NCBI RefSeq assembly: GCF_030345335.1
Contig: NZ_JAPVRC010000002.1
Span: 619,367-683,366 of the forward strand
Direction of reading: 5' to 3'
DNA length: 64,000 nucleotides
Source: Halobacillus campisalis
Lineage (GTDB): Bacteria; Bacillota; Bacilli; Bacillales; Halobacillaceae
The notes under the pieces were generated by a model. The model made no database searches, was not told the DNA's origin, and worked only from the letters and a program-made list of their open reading frames with translations. Numbering within the stretch: the first letter of the stretch is position 1; the number at the start of each line of letters is the position of its first letter. Positions 51,379 to 60,036 of the stretch are shown here, one piece after another. The position numbers were made by a program, and so were the translations under genes.

Positions 51379-52200
51379 ATGAGGGAGAAACATATTGATC
51401 CAATACATGATCCCATTGCGGTTGAACAAGAAGATTGGAGAAAGAGACAGATTAGAAACAGGTTCAAACAAGTCCTCACCATATCTTCGCCTATATTCAT
51501 CTTATTACTATGGGAGTTTTTATCAAGAACTGACTTAATCGATGCGAGGTTCTTTCCGCCCCCGACGAAAATAGTTGGAACATTTCTCATGATGGGCACA
51601 AGCGGTGAATTATTCAGCCATATCGGCATATCTTTATACAGGATTTTCGCAGGCTTTCTATTAGGCGTCATTCCTGCCATTATTTTGGGGTTAATTATGG
51701 GCTTGTATTCACCTATACGTCATTTCTTATCTCCGCTTATCATGGCGCTCATGCCAATTCCAACTCTTGCCCTTCTTCCTATCATCATCATCATTTTCGG
51801 AGTAGGAGAAGTCTCAAAGGTGGTCACGATTGCGGGAAGTGTTTTTTTTCCTGTCATCATCAATACCGTGGCTGGAGTTGTTAACATAGATCGTATTTAT
51901 TTGGATGTGGCTAAAAACTATGGAGCAGACTCAAAGAATTTTTTCTTTAAAATTGCCTTGCCCGGCTCGCTCCCCGTTATGTTAGAAGGTATTCAAATGG
52001 GGCAGGCGATAGCCCTTTTAACGATAGTAGCTGCAGAGATGATGGGCGCGAATTCAGGGATAGGTTACTTAATATGGACGTCGTATAAAGCATTTTTACT
52101 CCAGGAGATGTACGTGGGTCTCGTGCTTATATCATTCTTTGGATTTTTATTCTCACTTATTCTAAGGGGATTCCAGAACAAGCTATTGCCATGGAGGTGA
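51379..52200 (+). CDS. NitT/TauT-type ABC transporter permease
   Basis: A protein of 273 aa, about six membrane helices after a charged N-terminal tail. The EAA loop reads VAKNYGADSKNFFFKIALPG. SsuC/ThiX-like. ATG 51379 has AAAGAGGTGG upstream. First gene of permease-ATPase-binding protein; substrate not known (sulfonate, nitrate or thiamine-precursor transporters share this family). Confidence 0.88.
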   Translation: MREKHIDPIHDPIAVEQEDWRKRQIRNRFKQVLTISSPIFILLLWEFLSRTDLIDARFFPPPTKIVGTFLMMGTSGELFSHIGISLYRIFAGFLLGVIPAIILGLIMGLYSPIRHFLSPLIMALMPIPTLALLPIIIIIFGVGEVSKVVTIAGSVFFPVIINTVAGVVNIDRIYLDVAKNYGADSKNFFFKIALPGSLPVMLEGIQMGQAIALLTIVAAEMMGANSGIGYLIWTSYKAFLLQEMYVGLVLISFFGFLFSLILRGFQNKLLPWR

Positions 52201-52204
52201 TGAG

Positions 52205-52978
52205 GTGGCAGCAAAGATTTCGATCCGCGACTTAACCAAGGTCTTTTATAAAAAGGGTAGCAGTATGACCGCTCTGCAAAATGTATCAATTGATGTGCAG
52301 GATGGAGAGTTCGTGTGTTTCATCGGTCCGAGCGGATGTGGGAAAACAACACTTCTCCGTATTCTGGCAGACCTTGAGACGCCTAGTACTGGAGAGTTCA
52401 CCATTGCCCGCGATAAGGAGGACCGTCCACTACAATCCATGGTATTTCAGGAAAAGGGTGTAATCCCCTGGCTGACCGTGGAAGAGAACGTCGCTTTTGG
52501 ACTGAAGATGAGACACCTTCCTAAAAATATCATTAAAGAGCGTACGTCTTATTATCTCGCTAAAGTCGGCCTGGATAAGTTCGCCAAAATTTATCCTAAA
52601 GACTTGTCTGGAGGTATGAAACAGCGGGTGAGCATTGCGCGTGCATTCGCCAACGATCCGGAAATTCTGTTGATGGATGAACCCTTCGCTGCATTAGATG
52701 AGCAGAACAAATTCATCCTTCAAGAAGAGCTTTTAAATATTTGGTCAGAAACGAAAAAAACCGTGCTTTTTATTACGCACAGTATTGATGAAGCCCTGCT
52801 CCTTAGTGATCGAATCCTATTGATGAGCTCGCAGCCTGGAAGAATCATCGACGAAAAAGTGGTTGATCTGCCCAGGCCAAGAAACATGGAGCAAGTAAGA
52901 GCGGACCCAACGATGGCTCATCACTTCAAAGACATATGGAACCACCTCCATAATGAAGTGCAAAATTCTAGAGAGTAG
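52205..52978 (+). CDS. NitT/TauT-type ABC transporter ATPase
   Basis: A protein of 257 aa. Walker A GPSGCGKTTLLRIL, signature DLSGGMKQRVSIARAF, Walker B LLMDEPFAALDEQ, switch His FITHSIDEA. GTG 52205 with GGAGGTG upstream, 4 nt after the permease stop. Confidence 0.9.
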   Translation: MAAKISIRDLTKVFYKKGSSMTALQNVSIDVQDGEFVCFIGPSGCGKTTLLRILADLETPSTGEFTIARDKEDRPLQSMVFQEKGVIPWLTVEENVAFGLKMRHLPKNIIKERTSYYLAKVGLDKFAKIYPKDLSGGMKQRVSIARAFANDPEILLMDEPFAALDEQNKFILQEELLNIWSETKKTVLFITHSIDEALLLSDRILLMSSQPGRIIDEKVVDLPRPRNMEQVRADPTMAHHFKDIWNHLHNEVQNSRE

Positions 52979-52999
52979 AAGGTAAGAAAGGTGATAGCA

Positions 53000-54088
53000 A
53001 TGAAGAAGTTCAAGTTTTTGTTACTCGTCCCCTTATTTTTTGTATGCTTTTTGGTCAGTGGGTGTTCGTTCGGAGAAGATGAAGAAACAGAGAAAGCCAT
53101 TGAAAAAACATCCGATAGGGATTTAACACCGCTTGAGGAGAATACGTCAGTCTATATTGCGGAAGATGGAGCAGCCTCTGGAGCAGGTTTTTATATCGCC
53201 GAAGAGAAAGGGTATTTTGATGAATATAATATTGATGTAGAATTCGTCCAATTCGCGAACAGTGATGATATGCTTCCCGCATTAGCTGCAGGCGAGGTAG
53301 ATATCGCGGGTGGTGTTTCGACCTCATCATTTTTTAATGCCATTGCCCAGGGGATCGATGTCAAAATCATCGCGGATAAAGGACATTATATAGAAGGCAG
53401 CTCTTATTTCTCTTTTGTAGTGAGGGAAGATTTGCAAGATGAAATCAAAGACTATGAGGATTTAAAAGGAAAACGTGTCGCCGTATCCTCTAGAAACGCA
53501 GTAGATGATTATATTTTTCAAGAAATGCTCAAGCATGCAGGACTGACCGAAGATGATGTGGAGTTCGTCCTCATGTCTGACTTTGGCAATATGCTTGCTT
53601 CTATGGGGAACGGATCCATTGATGCTGCTCTGCAAATTGAACCTTTGATTACTCAAGGGATCGAGCAAGGCATTCACGCCAGGTTAGGCGACGCTACGGA
53701 TTTCGCTCCGAATGCGCAAATCGCCATGGTTCTCGGGTCTCCGCAGTTCATTGAGAAAGACCAGGATGTGTCCTTGCGTTTTATGGCTGCCTATTTAAAA
53801 GGGGTACGTGATTATAATGAAGCGTTCCTTAACGATAAAGGAAGAGATGAGATCATTGATATTATGACAAAACATACAGCATTAAAGGATTCTGCTATAT
53901 GGGAAAAGGTTTCAATCACGGGGCTGGATCCGAATGGAAGAATGTTTATTGATGACATTAAAAAGCAGTATGATATGTATAAAAAGAATGGAGCAACCCG
54001 CGGGGAATTCGATTTCGATGAATCAATTGATACGTCCGTTACTGAAAAAGCAGTGGAAATCATCGGGGAGTATGAACTAACCGAATAA
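53000..54088 (+). CDS. NMT1/SsuA-like substrate-binding lipoprotein
   Basis: A protein of 362 aa from ATG 53000 (AAAGGTG upstream; GTG 52991 is too close). Lipobox LVSGC (about residue 19-23), acidic linker, then the NMT1/SsuA fold: GAGFYIAEEKGYFDEYNIDV, ALAAGEVDIAGGVSTSSF, LKGKRVAVSS. Delivers the ligand to the permease encoded upstream. The aromatic/acidic pocket does not reveal the ligand. Confidence 0.88.
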   Translation: MKKFKFLLLVPLFFVCFLVSGCSFGEDEETEKAIEKTSDRDLTPLEENTSVYIAEDGAASGAGFYIAEEKGYFDEYNIDVEFVQFANSDDMLPALAAGEVDIAGGVSTSSFFNAIAQGIDVKIIADKGHYIEGSSYFSFVVREDLQDEIKDYEDLKGKRVAVSSRNAVDDYIFQEMLKHAGLTEDDVEFVLMSDFGNMLASMGNGSIDAALQIEPLITQGIEQGIHARLGDATDFAPNAQIAMVLGSPQFIEKDQDVSLRFMAAYLKGVRDYNEAFLNDKGRDEIIDIMTKHTALKDSAIWEKVSITGLDPNGRMFIDDIKKQYDMYKKNGATRGEFDFDESIDTSVTEKAVEIIGEYELTE

Positions 54089-54121
54089 TTTGAAGAAGGG
54101 CGAAAGCTTCCTAACTTCATA

Positions 54122-54155
54122 AAACAAACAGAATTTTTCCTACTGTTTGTTTTTT
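54122..54155 (+). terminator. Terminator of the ABC importer operon
   Basis: AAACAAACAG (54122-54131) pairs with CTGTTTGTTT (54143-54152), followed by T residues. Confidence 0.85.
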
Positions 54156-54224
54156 GTGTAATCCTAAAGATTCTTAAGATAAGCTTCTTTAAAAAGAAGG
54201 TCGGTTTCGTATTTTGATTTAAAA

Positions 54225-54353
54225 AAATGGGGTCTTGGGAATAGATCGCTTTCCGCGGGGGTGACGGCCAGCCTCCTCGAGCTAACGCTCTCGAGGGTCT
54301 AGCCAGTCCATCCATTCCCGCAGGAGTCTCACCATTTCCAAGACCCCATTACT
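54225..54353 (+). repeat. Composite repeat module, copy G
   Basis: Arms ATGGGGTCTTGGGAA and TTCCAAGACCCCAT enclose ATCGCTTTCCGCGGGGGTGA ... GCAGGAGTCTCACC. The arm sequence again differs from other copies but stays complementary. The internal stem is GAGCTAACGCTC with flanking CCTCGA/TCGAGG. Confidence 0.8.
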
Positions 54354-54489
54354 ATCGTTTGAGGAACGAAACCATAGTTTCACACATATAGGATTTATTG
54401 TTGCTATGTCTCAGGTTTTGAGCGCTTTCCCCCTTCATAAAAAGGATTGACTATGTTTAATTTCTATAATTCAATAAATAGGTGAAACG

Positions 54490-54780
54490 CTGAGACGACA
54501 TATTTGAAAGCGGAAGTACTTCGTTCAGCGGCGTATGGACTGTCTGAGATAAAGAAGAAACCGAAGAACGAACGTGATTCGATGAGACTTATCGTACAGA
54601 AGTGATGTAAGCCGTGGGAATTGGACCTAGGCAAGATACTTTGAGGAAGGAAAATAGAATATGTTCAATTTCGAGACAGTTTATAACGCAAGCGAACCGT
54701 TTCCCGGAGCCCCTAACTCTAACTAATATCTCGAAAACGACTCCCATAATACTGTCATATCATTGAATATCTCTCTTATA
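54490..54780 (-). repeat. Degenerate composite repeat, copy H
   Basis: It contains the nested element in reverse (AGTACTTCGTTCAGCGGCGT, AAACCGAAGAACGAACGTGA, TTCGATGAGACTTATCGTAC), then a ruined module end (GCGAACCGTTTCCCGGAGCC) and the boundary-like ATATCTCGAAAACGACTCCC. Fills the gene-free stretch 54354-54869 together with AT-rich spacer. Confidence 0.7.
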
Positions 54781-54869
54781 AAATCAACTGCATCGTTTAA
54801 CATATCATTTTGGAAAATAGACAAGCTATATAAAGTAAGACCATTCTCAACGAGAGAGGTGAAGCAAGA

Positions 54870-54971
54870 ATGGGTAAAAAAGCTAAAAACAAAAGTAAAG
54901 AAGATTTGAATGCTTTAAAGAGAGAAAAAGGCGATAAAAAGCAGCATGATGCTAATATGCCGACGAAGTAA
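54870..54971 (+). CDS. Tiny basic protein (33 aa)
   Basis: Starts at ATG 54870 behind GAGAGGTG at good spacing, and reads MGKKAKNKSKEDLNALKREK, then GDKKQHDANMPTK, followed about 40 nt later by a strong terminator. Very basic and hydrophilic with 10 Lys. Similar tiny Lys-rich ORFs occur in Bacillaceae, some in spores, but I cannot name the family. A clean ribosome site plus terminator supports a real gene. Confidence 0.6.
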   Translation: MGKKAKNKSKEDLNALKREKGDKKQHDANMPTK

Positions 54972-55010
54972 TACAGAAGGACTAAGTAAAGCAAATTGTC
55001 CCAGATTAAA

Positions 55011-55044
55011 AAAACCAGCTCCCCTTAAATGGGTAGCTGGTTTT
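55011..55044 (+). terminator. Bidirectional terminator
   Basis: AAAACCAGCT (55011-55020) pairs with AGCTGGTTTT (55035-55044), with inner CCC/GGG pairing; it lies between convergent genes. Confidence 0.85.
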
Positions 55045-55049
55045 ACTAT

Positions 55050-56591
55050 TTAATATCTGATAGGCGATCCAGGGCCTAGGTTGTTAGGAATATCAAAAGG
55101 AAGATAACCAATTGACATCCATACGATCAAGAATAAGGTCCACGTCACTAAGAAAATAATGGAATAAGGGAACATGACGGAAATCAACGTTCCGATTCCC
55201 ATTTTCTTATCATACTTCTGTGCAAATGCAATAATAATTGCAAAATAGGTCATCAAAGGTGTAATGATATTGGTAGATGAATCGGCAATTCGATACGCCA
55301 TTTGCGTCAACTCAGGAGAGTACCCGAGCTGCATCATGATCGGTACGAAAACCGGGGCCATCATTGCCCATTTAGCAGACGCACTTCCGATGAAGAGATT
55401 AATGAAACCAGCTACCAAAATAAACATGATAATCAAAGGAATACCGGAAAGATTAATCGACTCAAGAAATTGAGCGCCAAACACTCCGAGAACAAGTCCC
55501 ATGTTCGATTCTGTAAAGTAAGCGACGAATTGACCAGCAGTGAAAGCTAGGACAATAAACATGCCCATGGATGCCATCGTATCGGACAATTGATCTGCAA
55601 CGTCCTTATCGTTGCGAATGACCTTCGTAACTTTTCCGTAAACAAGGCCGGGAATGAAGAACAACAAAGCAATAATTGGTACTAAAGAACTCATGAACGG
55701 AGATTGTACAATCGAACCATCTTCTCCACGCATGATTCCATTAGAAGGAACGATCAGCAATGCAGTAGCAATTAAACCGATCAGTAAAGCAATTCCTGCA
55801 GCCTTCAAACCTTTTTTCTCAAGTGAATCCAATCCTTTAAGGTCTTCTGTGTAATCTCCAGTGTATTTCCCTAAACGGGGCTCCACGATTTTTTCCGTGA
55901 CCCATGCTCCTACAAAAGTAAGTAAGAATACAGATGCAAAAATGAAGTAGTAGTTCATTGCAATATTCATGCCTTCTGCATATTGAGGGTCAATGACAGA
56001 GGCTGCGTTGATCGTCAGTTCTCCAAGCATCGGGTCGGTGGCTGATAGGAAAAGGTTCGCACTGAACCCTGCTGAAACCCCGGCGAACGCAGCCGCTAAA
56101 CCAGCCAGCGGATGTCTTCCAAGAGCGGCGAAAATCACGGCGCCAAGTGGAGGAAGAACTACGTAACCAGCATCAGAAGCCACGCTGGACATAATACCGG
56201 CAAACACTAATCCAAGTGTAACCAATTGCTTAGGTACGGATAGAACAAATCCTCTTAAGCAGGCGCTGATCAGTCCTGTTCTCTCGGCAAGCCCGATACC
56301 TAGCATAGTAGCCAATACCACACCGAGTGGAGCGAATCCTATGAAGTTGTCGACCATGCTTTCAAAAATATACTGAATGCCTTCAGCATTTAACAAGTTA
56401 GTGACTTCAACCATTTCTCCTTCTTCACCAGGGTGTTCTACGCTTACACCCGTTGCAGAAATGATGGCTGAGAGGGCGATGACAGCAAGCGCCAAAACGG
56501 CAAACAATGTAACAGGGTGAGGGAGCTTATTCCCTAGAAATTCAACCCCATCGAGAAAACGCTGAAACAGCCCTCTGCGTTTTTTATCCAT
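55050..56591 (-). CDS. AbgT-family transporter
   Basis: A protein of 513 aa from ATG 56591 (AAAGGAG 10 nt upstream). About 12 membrane helices; family marks are NKLPHPVTLFAVLALAV, SDAGYVVLPPLGAVIFAALG, HPLAGLAAAFAGVSAGFSAN and IGSASAKWAMMAPVFVPIM. AbgT/MtrF members import p-aminobenzoyl-glutamate or export sulfonamides using ion gradients. Gene stands alone. Confidence 0.9.
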   Translation of the reverse strand: MDKKRRGLFQRFLDGVEFLGNKLPHPVTLFAVLALAVIALSAIISATGVSVEHPGEEGEMVEVTNLLNAEGIQYIFESMVDNFIGFAPLGVVLATMLGIGLAERTGLISACLRGFVLSVPKQLVTLGLVFAGIMSSVASDAGYVVLPPLGAVIFAALGRHPLAGLAAAFAGVSAGFSANLFLSATDPMLGELTINAASVIDPQYAEGMNIAMNYYFIFASVFLLTFVGAWVTEKIVEPRLGKYTGDYTEDLKGLDSLEKKGLKAAGIALLIGLIATALLIVPSNGIMRGEDGSIVQSPFMSSLVPIIALLFFIPGLVYGKVTKVIRNDKDVADQLSDTMASMGMFIVLAFTAGQFVAYFTESNMGLVLGVFGAQFLESINLSGIPLIIMFILVAGFINLFIGSASAKWAMMAPVFVPIMMQLGYSPELTQMAYRIADSSTNIITPLMTYFAIIIAFAQKYDKKMGIGTLISVMFPYSIIFLVTWTLFLIVWMSIGYLPFDIPNNLGPGSPIRY

Positions 56592-56907
56592 ACTAGTCGT
56601 GCTCCTTTCAAATAACAATATAAAGATATAATGAAAAAATTTTCTGATAATTCATCCGTGAAAATGACCTTTAGACCTTTGACCCGTGTAACATTATATC
56701 GGATCATGCTGAAAATTAAATACATTTAGAAAAAGCGCTAAAAATTAAAATATTTAATAAATTTTAAAAAATGAAACAAAAAGTTTTAACACTACAGTTC
56801 TTTCTCTTTCCATTCGTTTCTAGGGCTTAGTAATTTTTTTATAGAAGATTGGTAATCAATGCTTTCTTCTGTAAATGAATGGGGCCAGATTGAAGTAATA
56901 AACTCGA

Positions 56908-56966
56908 TTGACTTATATATCATTAAACGATACAATTCATTTAACGATATATCATTTAATGATATA
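56908..56966 (+). promoter_or_regulatory. Promoter and PadR operator pair
   Basis: TTGACT (56908-56913), a 17-bp spacer and TACAAT (56931-56936) form a clear promoter. Two related sites occupy it: TATATCATTAAACGATA (56916-56932), between -35 and -10, and TATATCATTTAATGATATA (56948-56966), a near-palindrome over the start region. Both fit autorepression by the PadR encoded at 56980. Confidence 0.7.
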
Positions 56967-56979
56967 AAGAGGTGAAAAC

Positions 56980-57321
56980 ATGCCAAGAAATGATGCTTTA
57001 GAAAATGGGGAGTTGACCGATACTTCCTACTATATTTTATTGTCGTTAGTTGAACCCAAACATGGATACCTCATCATGAATACAGTCGAGCAAATGACTG
57101 ATAAACGAATTCAAATCGGACCGGCTTCCATGTATACGACGATTAAAAAGTTATCCGCTGCAAGTTTAATCAAGCTTTATGGAGAAGGAGAAAAAAAGAA
57201 AAAAACCTATGTCATTACTGAAAAAGGCAGGAAAATGCTTGAAAGCGAAATAGAAAGAAAAAGAGAGATGGTAAGACATGGGGAAGAAATTTTACTTCAA
57301 TTAAAGGAGATGGGCTCATGA
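56980..57321 (+). CDS. PadR-family transcriptional regulator
   Basis: A protein of 113 aa. PadR winged helix: LTDTSYYILLSLVEPKHGYL, then IGPASMYTTIKKLSAASLIK and KTYVITEKGRKMLESE. Short PadR-s2 type with a C-terminal dimer helix. Overlaps the DUF2812 gene by 4 nt (ATGA). Likely represses its own operon through the repeats at 56916-56966. Confidence 0.9.
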   Translation: MPRNDALENGELTDTSYYILLSLVEPKHGYLIMNTVEQMTDKRIQIGPASMYTTIKKLSAASLIKLYGEGEKKKKTYVITEKGRKMLESEIERKREMVRHGEEILLQLKEMGS

Positions 57322-57854
57322 GAAAGACTAAGTATATAGGCAGCGGGGGTTTGGCATTCGATGAAGAAAAGGATATGGAAAGATTAAGTAAATATGCAAG
57401 TGAAGGGTGGATCTTAGAAAAATTCGCTTTTCTTGGGTTCAAGCTTAGAAAAGGGAAAAGTGAATCAGTTGATTTTTCGGTTGCTTATGAAAGCGATCCA
57501 GATGAAGATTACTTCGCTTATTTTGAAGCTGCTGGATGGAAGCATGTTTGTTCAACAGGAAATTACATACACATTTTTAGTGCGCCGAAGAACACGACGC
57601 CTATATACACTGATAAAGCAAGCATCTTCGATAAATATGAGAAAGAAAAACGCAAAATGGCTGATATTGCTTTTCCATCCCTCATATTCATGGCGATATT
57701 ATTCATCCTTGAATCTCTCAGTAATTTAAGCTGGGTAGCTGACGTCGTTGGAACTATAAGCTTAGTGTTAGCTTGCCTGACTCTCATCGTCCTAGTTTTC
57801 ACTGGATTACCTTATTTTGGTTATCAATATAAACTTTATAAGTTAAGAAAGTAG
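57318..57854 (+). CDS. DUF2812 membrane protein
   Basis: A protein of 178 aa. The N-terminal soluble part has the DUF2812 pattern (LSKYASEGWILEKFAFLGF; YFEAAGWKHVCSTGNYIHIF), with two C-terminal membrane helices (about 118-165). DUF2812 proteins are regularly paired with PadR regulators, as here; function unknown, possibly membrane-stress related. Confidence 0.87.
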   Translation: MRKTKYIGSGGLAFDEEKDMERLSKYASEGWILEKFAFLGFKLRKGKSESVDFSVAYESDPDEDYFAYFEAAGWKHVCSTGNYIHIFSAPKNTTPIYTDKASIFDKYEKEKRKMADIAFPSLIFMAILFILESLSNLSWVADVVGTISLVLACLTLIVLVFTGLPYFGYQYKLYKLRK

Positions 57855-57892
57855 AATCAAAAGGTTTATTATTCCTTTAGGAGGAGATCGTA

Positions 57893-58969
57893 TTGTGGAA
57901 TACTAACAATGCTTCACAGTTGATGGAGACTAGGTATCCGATTATTCAAGCCGGTATGGCCGGTGGTGTCACCACTCCAGAATTAGCCGCAACCGTATCA
58001 AATAGTGGAGCACTAGGTACGATTGGTGCAGGATATATGACACCTGAAGTTCTGGAAAAGGCTGTTATTCAAGTAAAAGACCGAACGGATCAGTCTTTCG
58101 GTGTGAATTTATTTATTCCTGAAACTCCACCCATCATGGCAGAAGAGGTAGAGAAAGCCAATATAATATTAAAACCATTTCATGAAGAACTTGGTGTAGA
58201 GGCTGCAGAAGTAAAACCACCTACAAGGGGAAATTTTGAAAAACAGGTTGAACTAGTCTTGCAGCATGGCATAAAAGTGTGCAGTTTCACATTTGGAGTT
58301 CCTTCAAAACAACTCATTCATGAATTGAAAAAGAATAACACGCTAGTGATCGGGACCGCGACAACGGTAGAAGAGGCTTGCATTAATGAAGAACAAGGTG
58401 TTGATATTGTGGTGGCTCAAGGAAGCGAAGCGGGCGGTCATAGAGGAACCTTTGTAAATGAATTTGATAAAGCGATGATTGGAACTATGTCACTAGTCCC
58501 CCAAATTGTCGATCATGTAAGAATACCTGTGATAGCCGCAGGAGGGATTATGGATGGCAGGGGTGTTCTAGCTTCTTTGTCGTTAGGTGCTCAAGGCGTG
58601 CAAATGGGCACGGCTTTTGTCACTACTAAAGAAAGTGGGGCAAAGAAACAACACAAAGACGCTATTATGCAAACGAATGAAGCTGAGACTGTAATGACCT
58701 CGTCATTCAGTGGTAAGCCCGCTAGAGGGATAAACAATCAATTCATAAGAAAAATGAGAAAATACGAAAATGAACTTCCGGCTTATCCTATTCAAAATTC
58801 TTTAACGAAGGTAATTAGAAGTGAAGCGGCGAAACAGAATAGAAGTGAATACATGTCTTTATGGTCGGGGCAGAGTCCCAGGCTCAGTAGGGATATATCT
58901 GCAGAAGAGTTGATTGAATCTATCGTAACTCATGTGAATCATTCCCTTCATAATATAAAACAGCTATAG
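57893..58969 (+). CDS. Nitronate monooxygenase (2-nitropropane dioxygenase family)
   Basis: A protein of 358 aa. FMN-binding TIM barrel: YPIIQAGMAGGVTTPELA, the catalytic His region AQGSEAGGHRG, and phosphate-binding AAGGIMDGRG and GAQGVQMGTAF. Detoxifies nitronates, for example 3-nitropropionate. Starts at TTG 57893 with GGAGGAG 6-7 nt upstream, 38 nt after the DUF2812 gene. Confidence 0.9.
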   Translation: MWNTNNASQLMETRYPIIQAGMAGGVTTPELAATVSNSGALGTIGAGYMTPEVLEKAVIQVKDRTDQSFGVNLFIPETPPIMAEEVEKANIILKPFHEELGVEAAEVKPPTRGNFEKQVELVLQHGIKVCSFTFGVPSKQLIHELKKNNTLVIGTATTVEEACINEEQGVDIVVAQGSEAGGHRGTFVNEFDKAMIGTMSLVPQIVDHVRIPVIAAGGIMDGRGVLASLSLGAQGVQMGTAFVTTKESGAKKQHKDAIMQTNEAETVMTSSFSGKPARGINNQFIRKMRKYENELPAYPIQNSLTKVIRSEAAKQNRSEYMSLWSGQSPRLSRDISAEELIESIVTHVNHSLHNIKQL

Positions 58970-59057
58970 AGTTTATAGAAGCGTAATGCAAGGCTTTACA
59001 AGTGAATAATCGAAGTACCAATAATAAGTATTAAATCTTCTGAGAAGAGGTGGCAGC

Positions 59058-59477
59058 GTGTATGAATTGAAAACGAAAGAAAACGATCGTAGTGTCTTAG
59101 AATTCATTGAAAGCGTTGAAAATCCGAAAAAACGAGAAGATGCTTATGCTTTATTAGATATTTTCAATGAAACAACAGGGTACAAGGCTAAGATGTGGGG
59201 GCCAACCATCATTGGTTTCGGTTCTTACCATTATATTTACGACTCAGGTCATGAGGGCGATGCACCCCTCACAGGTTTTTCACCGAGAAAAGCTAAGATC
59301 AGCCTCTATTTTGCCACAGGAGATAACAAAAGAGACGAGCTGCTGAGCAATTTTGGGAAGCATACAACTGGGAAAGCGTGTGTGTATATTAATAAATTGG
59401 ATGATATTGATATTAAAGTGCTAAAAAAATTGATCAACCGGTCGATGTGTTTTTTGAGAGAAGAGTACCCGCAATGA
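59058..59477 (+). CDS. DUF1801 (YdhG-like) protein
   Basis: A protein of 139 aa; WGPTIIGFGSYHYIYDSGHE and GFSPRKAKISLYF are typical of DUF1801, a small alpha/beta fold of unknown function. GTG start with AGAGGTGG upstream. Closed by a terminator at 59486-59535. Confidence 0.85.
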   Translation: MYELKTKENDRSVLEFIESVENPKKREDAYALLDIFNETTGYKAKMWGPTIIGFGSYHYIYDSGHEGDAPLTGFSPRKAKISLYFATGDNKRDELLSNFGKHTTGKACVYINKLDDIDIKVLKKLINRSMCFLREEYPQ

Positions 59478-59485
59478 TTGGTTTG

Positions 59486-59535
59486 ATGCCTGGTTGCCTT
59501 GCGAATGAGCATGGCTGATCAGGCATTTCTATTTT
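59486..59535 (+). terminator. Terminator of the DUF1801 gene
   Basis: ATGCCTG (59486-59492) pairs with CAGGCAT (59520-59526), followed by TTCTATTTT; the long loop has further pairing. Confidence 0.7.
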
Positions 59536-59648
59536 ATGGAACTAAATTTTTCTTTCAACAATATAAAAGGCACATAGCTTGATGAACACGTAAGCAACAA
59601 GGATAATAGAGGTAATAAATTTTTGAATAGATGGAAGGGGACAGCCTT

Positions 59649-60020
59649 ATGTACGAGGGGATTCATCATGTTTCGTTATTAGTCAGCGATATAAAGAGAG
59701 CCAAAACATTTTACGGAGATGTCTTAGGGTTTCAAGAAAGTGAGGAACGACCAGATTTCGGATTTCCGGGCGCATGGTATCAAGTAGGTTCCACCCAAAT
59801 TCATTTGATTGTACATGAAGGTGGAAACACACTAAGAGGTACTACAGAAATTGATAGCCGTGATGGTCATTTTGCTGTAAGGGCGGAGGATATAGAAGCA
59901 GTTATTGATAACTTGAAGAAGCATAACGTGGAATTTGTCGATAAACCTGATAATAAAACAGAGTGGCATCAGGTTTTCATAAGCGATCCCGATGGGAACC
60001 TGATCGAATTCAATAAATAA
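59649..60020 (+). CDS. VOC-family (glyoxalase-like) protein
   Basis: A protein of 123 aa from ATG 59649 (GGGG about 10 nt upstream). Paired beta-alpha-beta-beta-beta units: IHHVSLLVSDIKRAKTFYGD at the N-terminus and FISDPDGNLIEFN at the C-terminus, with the metal ligands His (IHHVS; QIHLI) and Glu (LIEF). Metal-dependent lyase or dioxygenase superfamily; exact reaction unknown. It precedes the FusB-like gene by 16 nt. Confidence 0.88.
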   Translation: MYEGIHHVSLLVSDIKRAKTFYGDVLGFQESEERPDFGFPGAWYQVGSTQIHLIVHEGGNTLRGTTEIDSRDGHFAVRAEDIEAVIDNLKKHNVEFVDKPDNKTEWHQVFISDPDGNLIEFNK

Positions 60021-60036
60021 AGAGGGAGGGGTAAGT

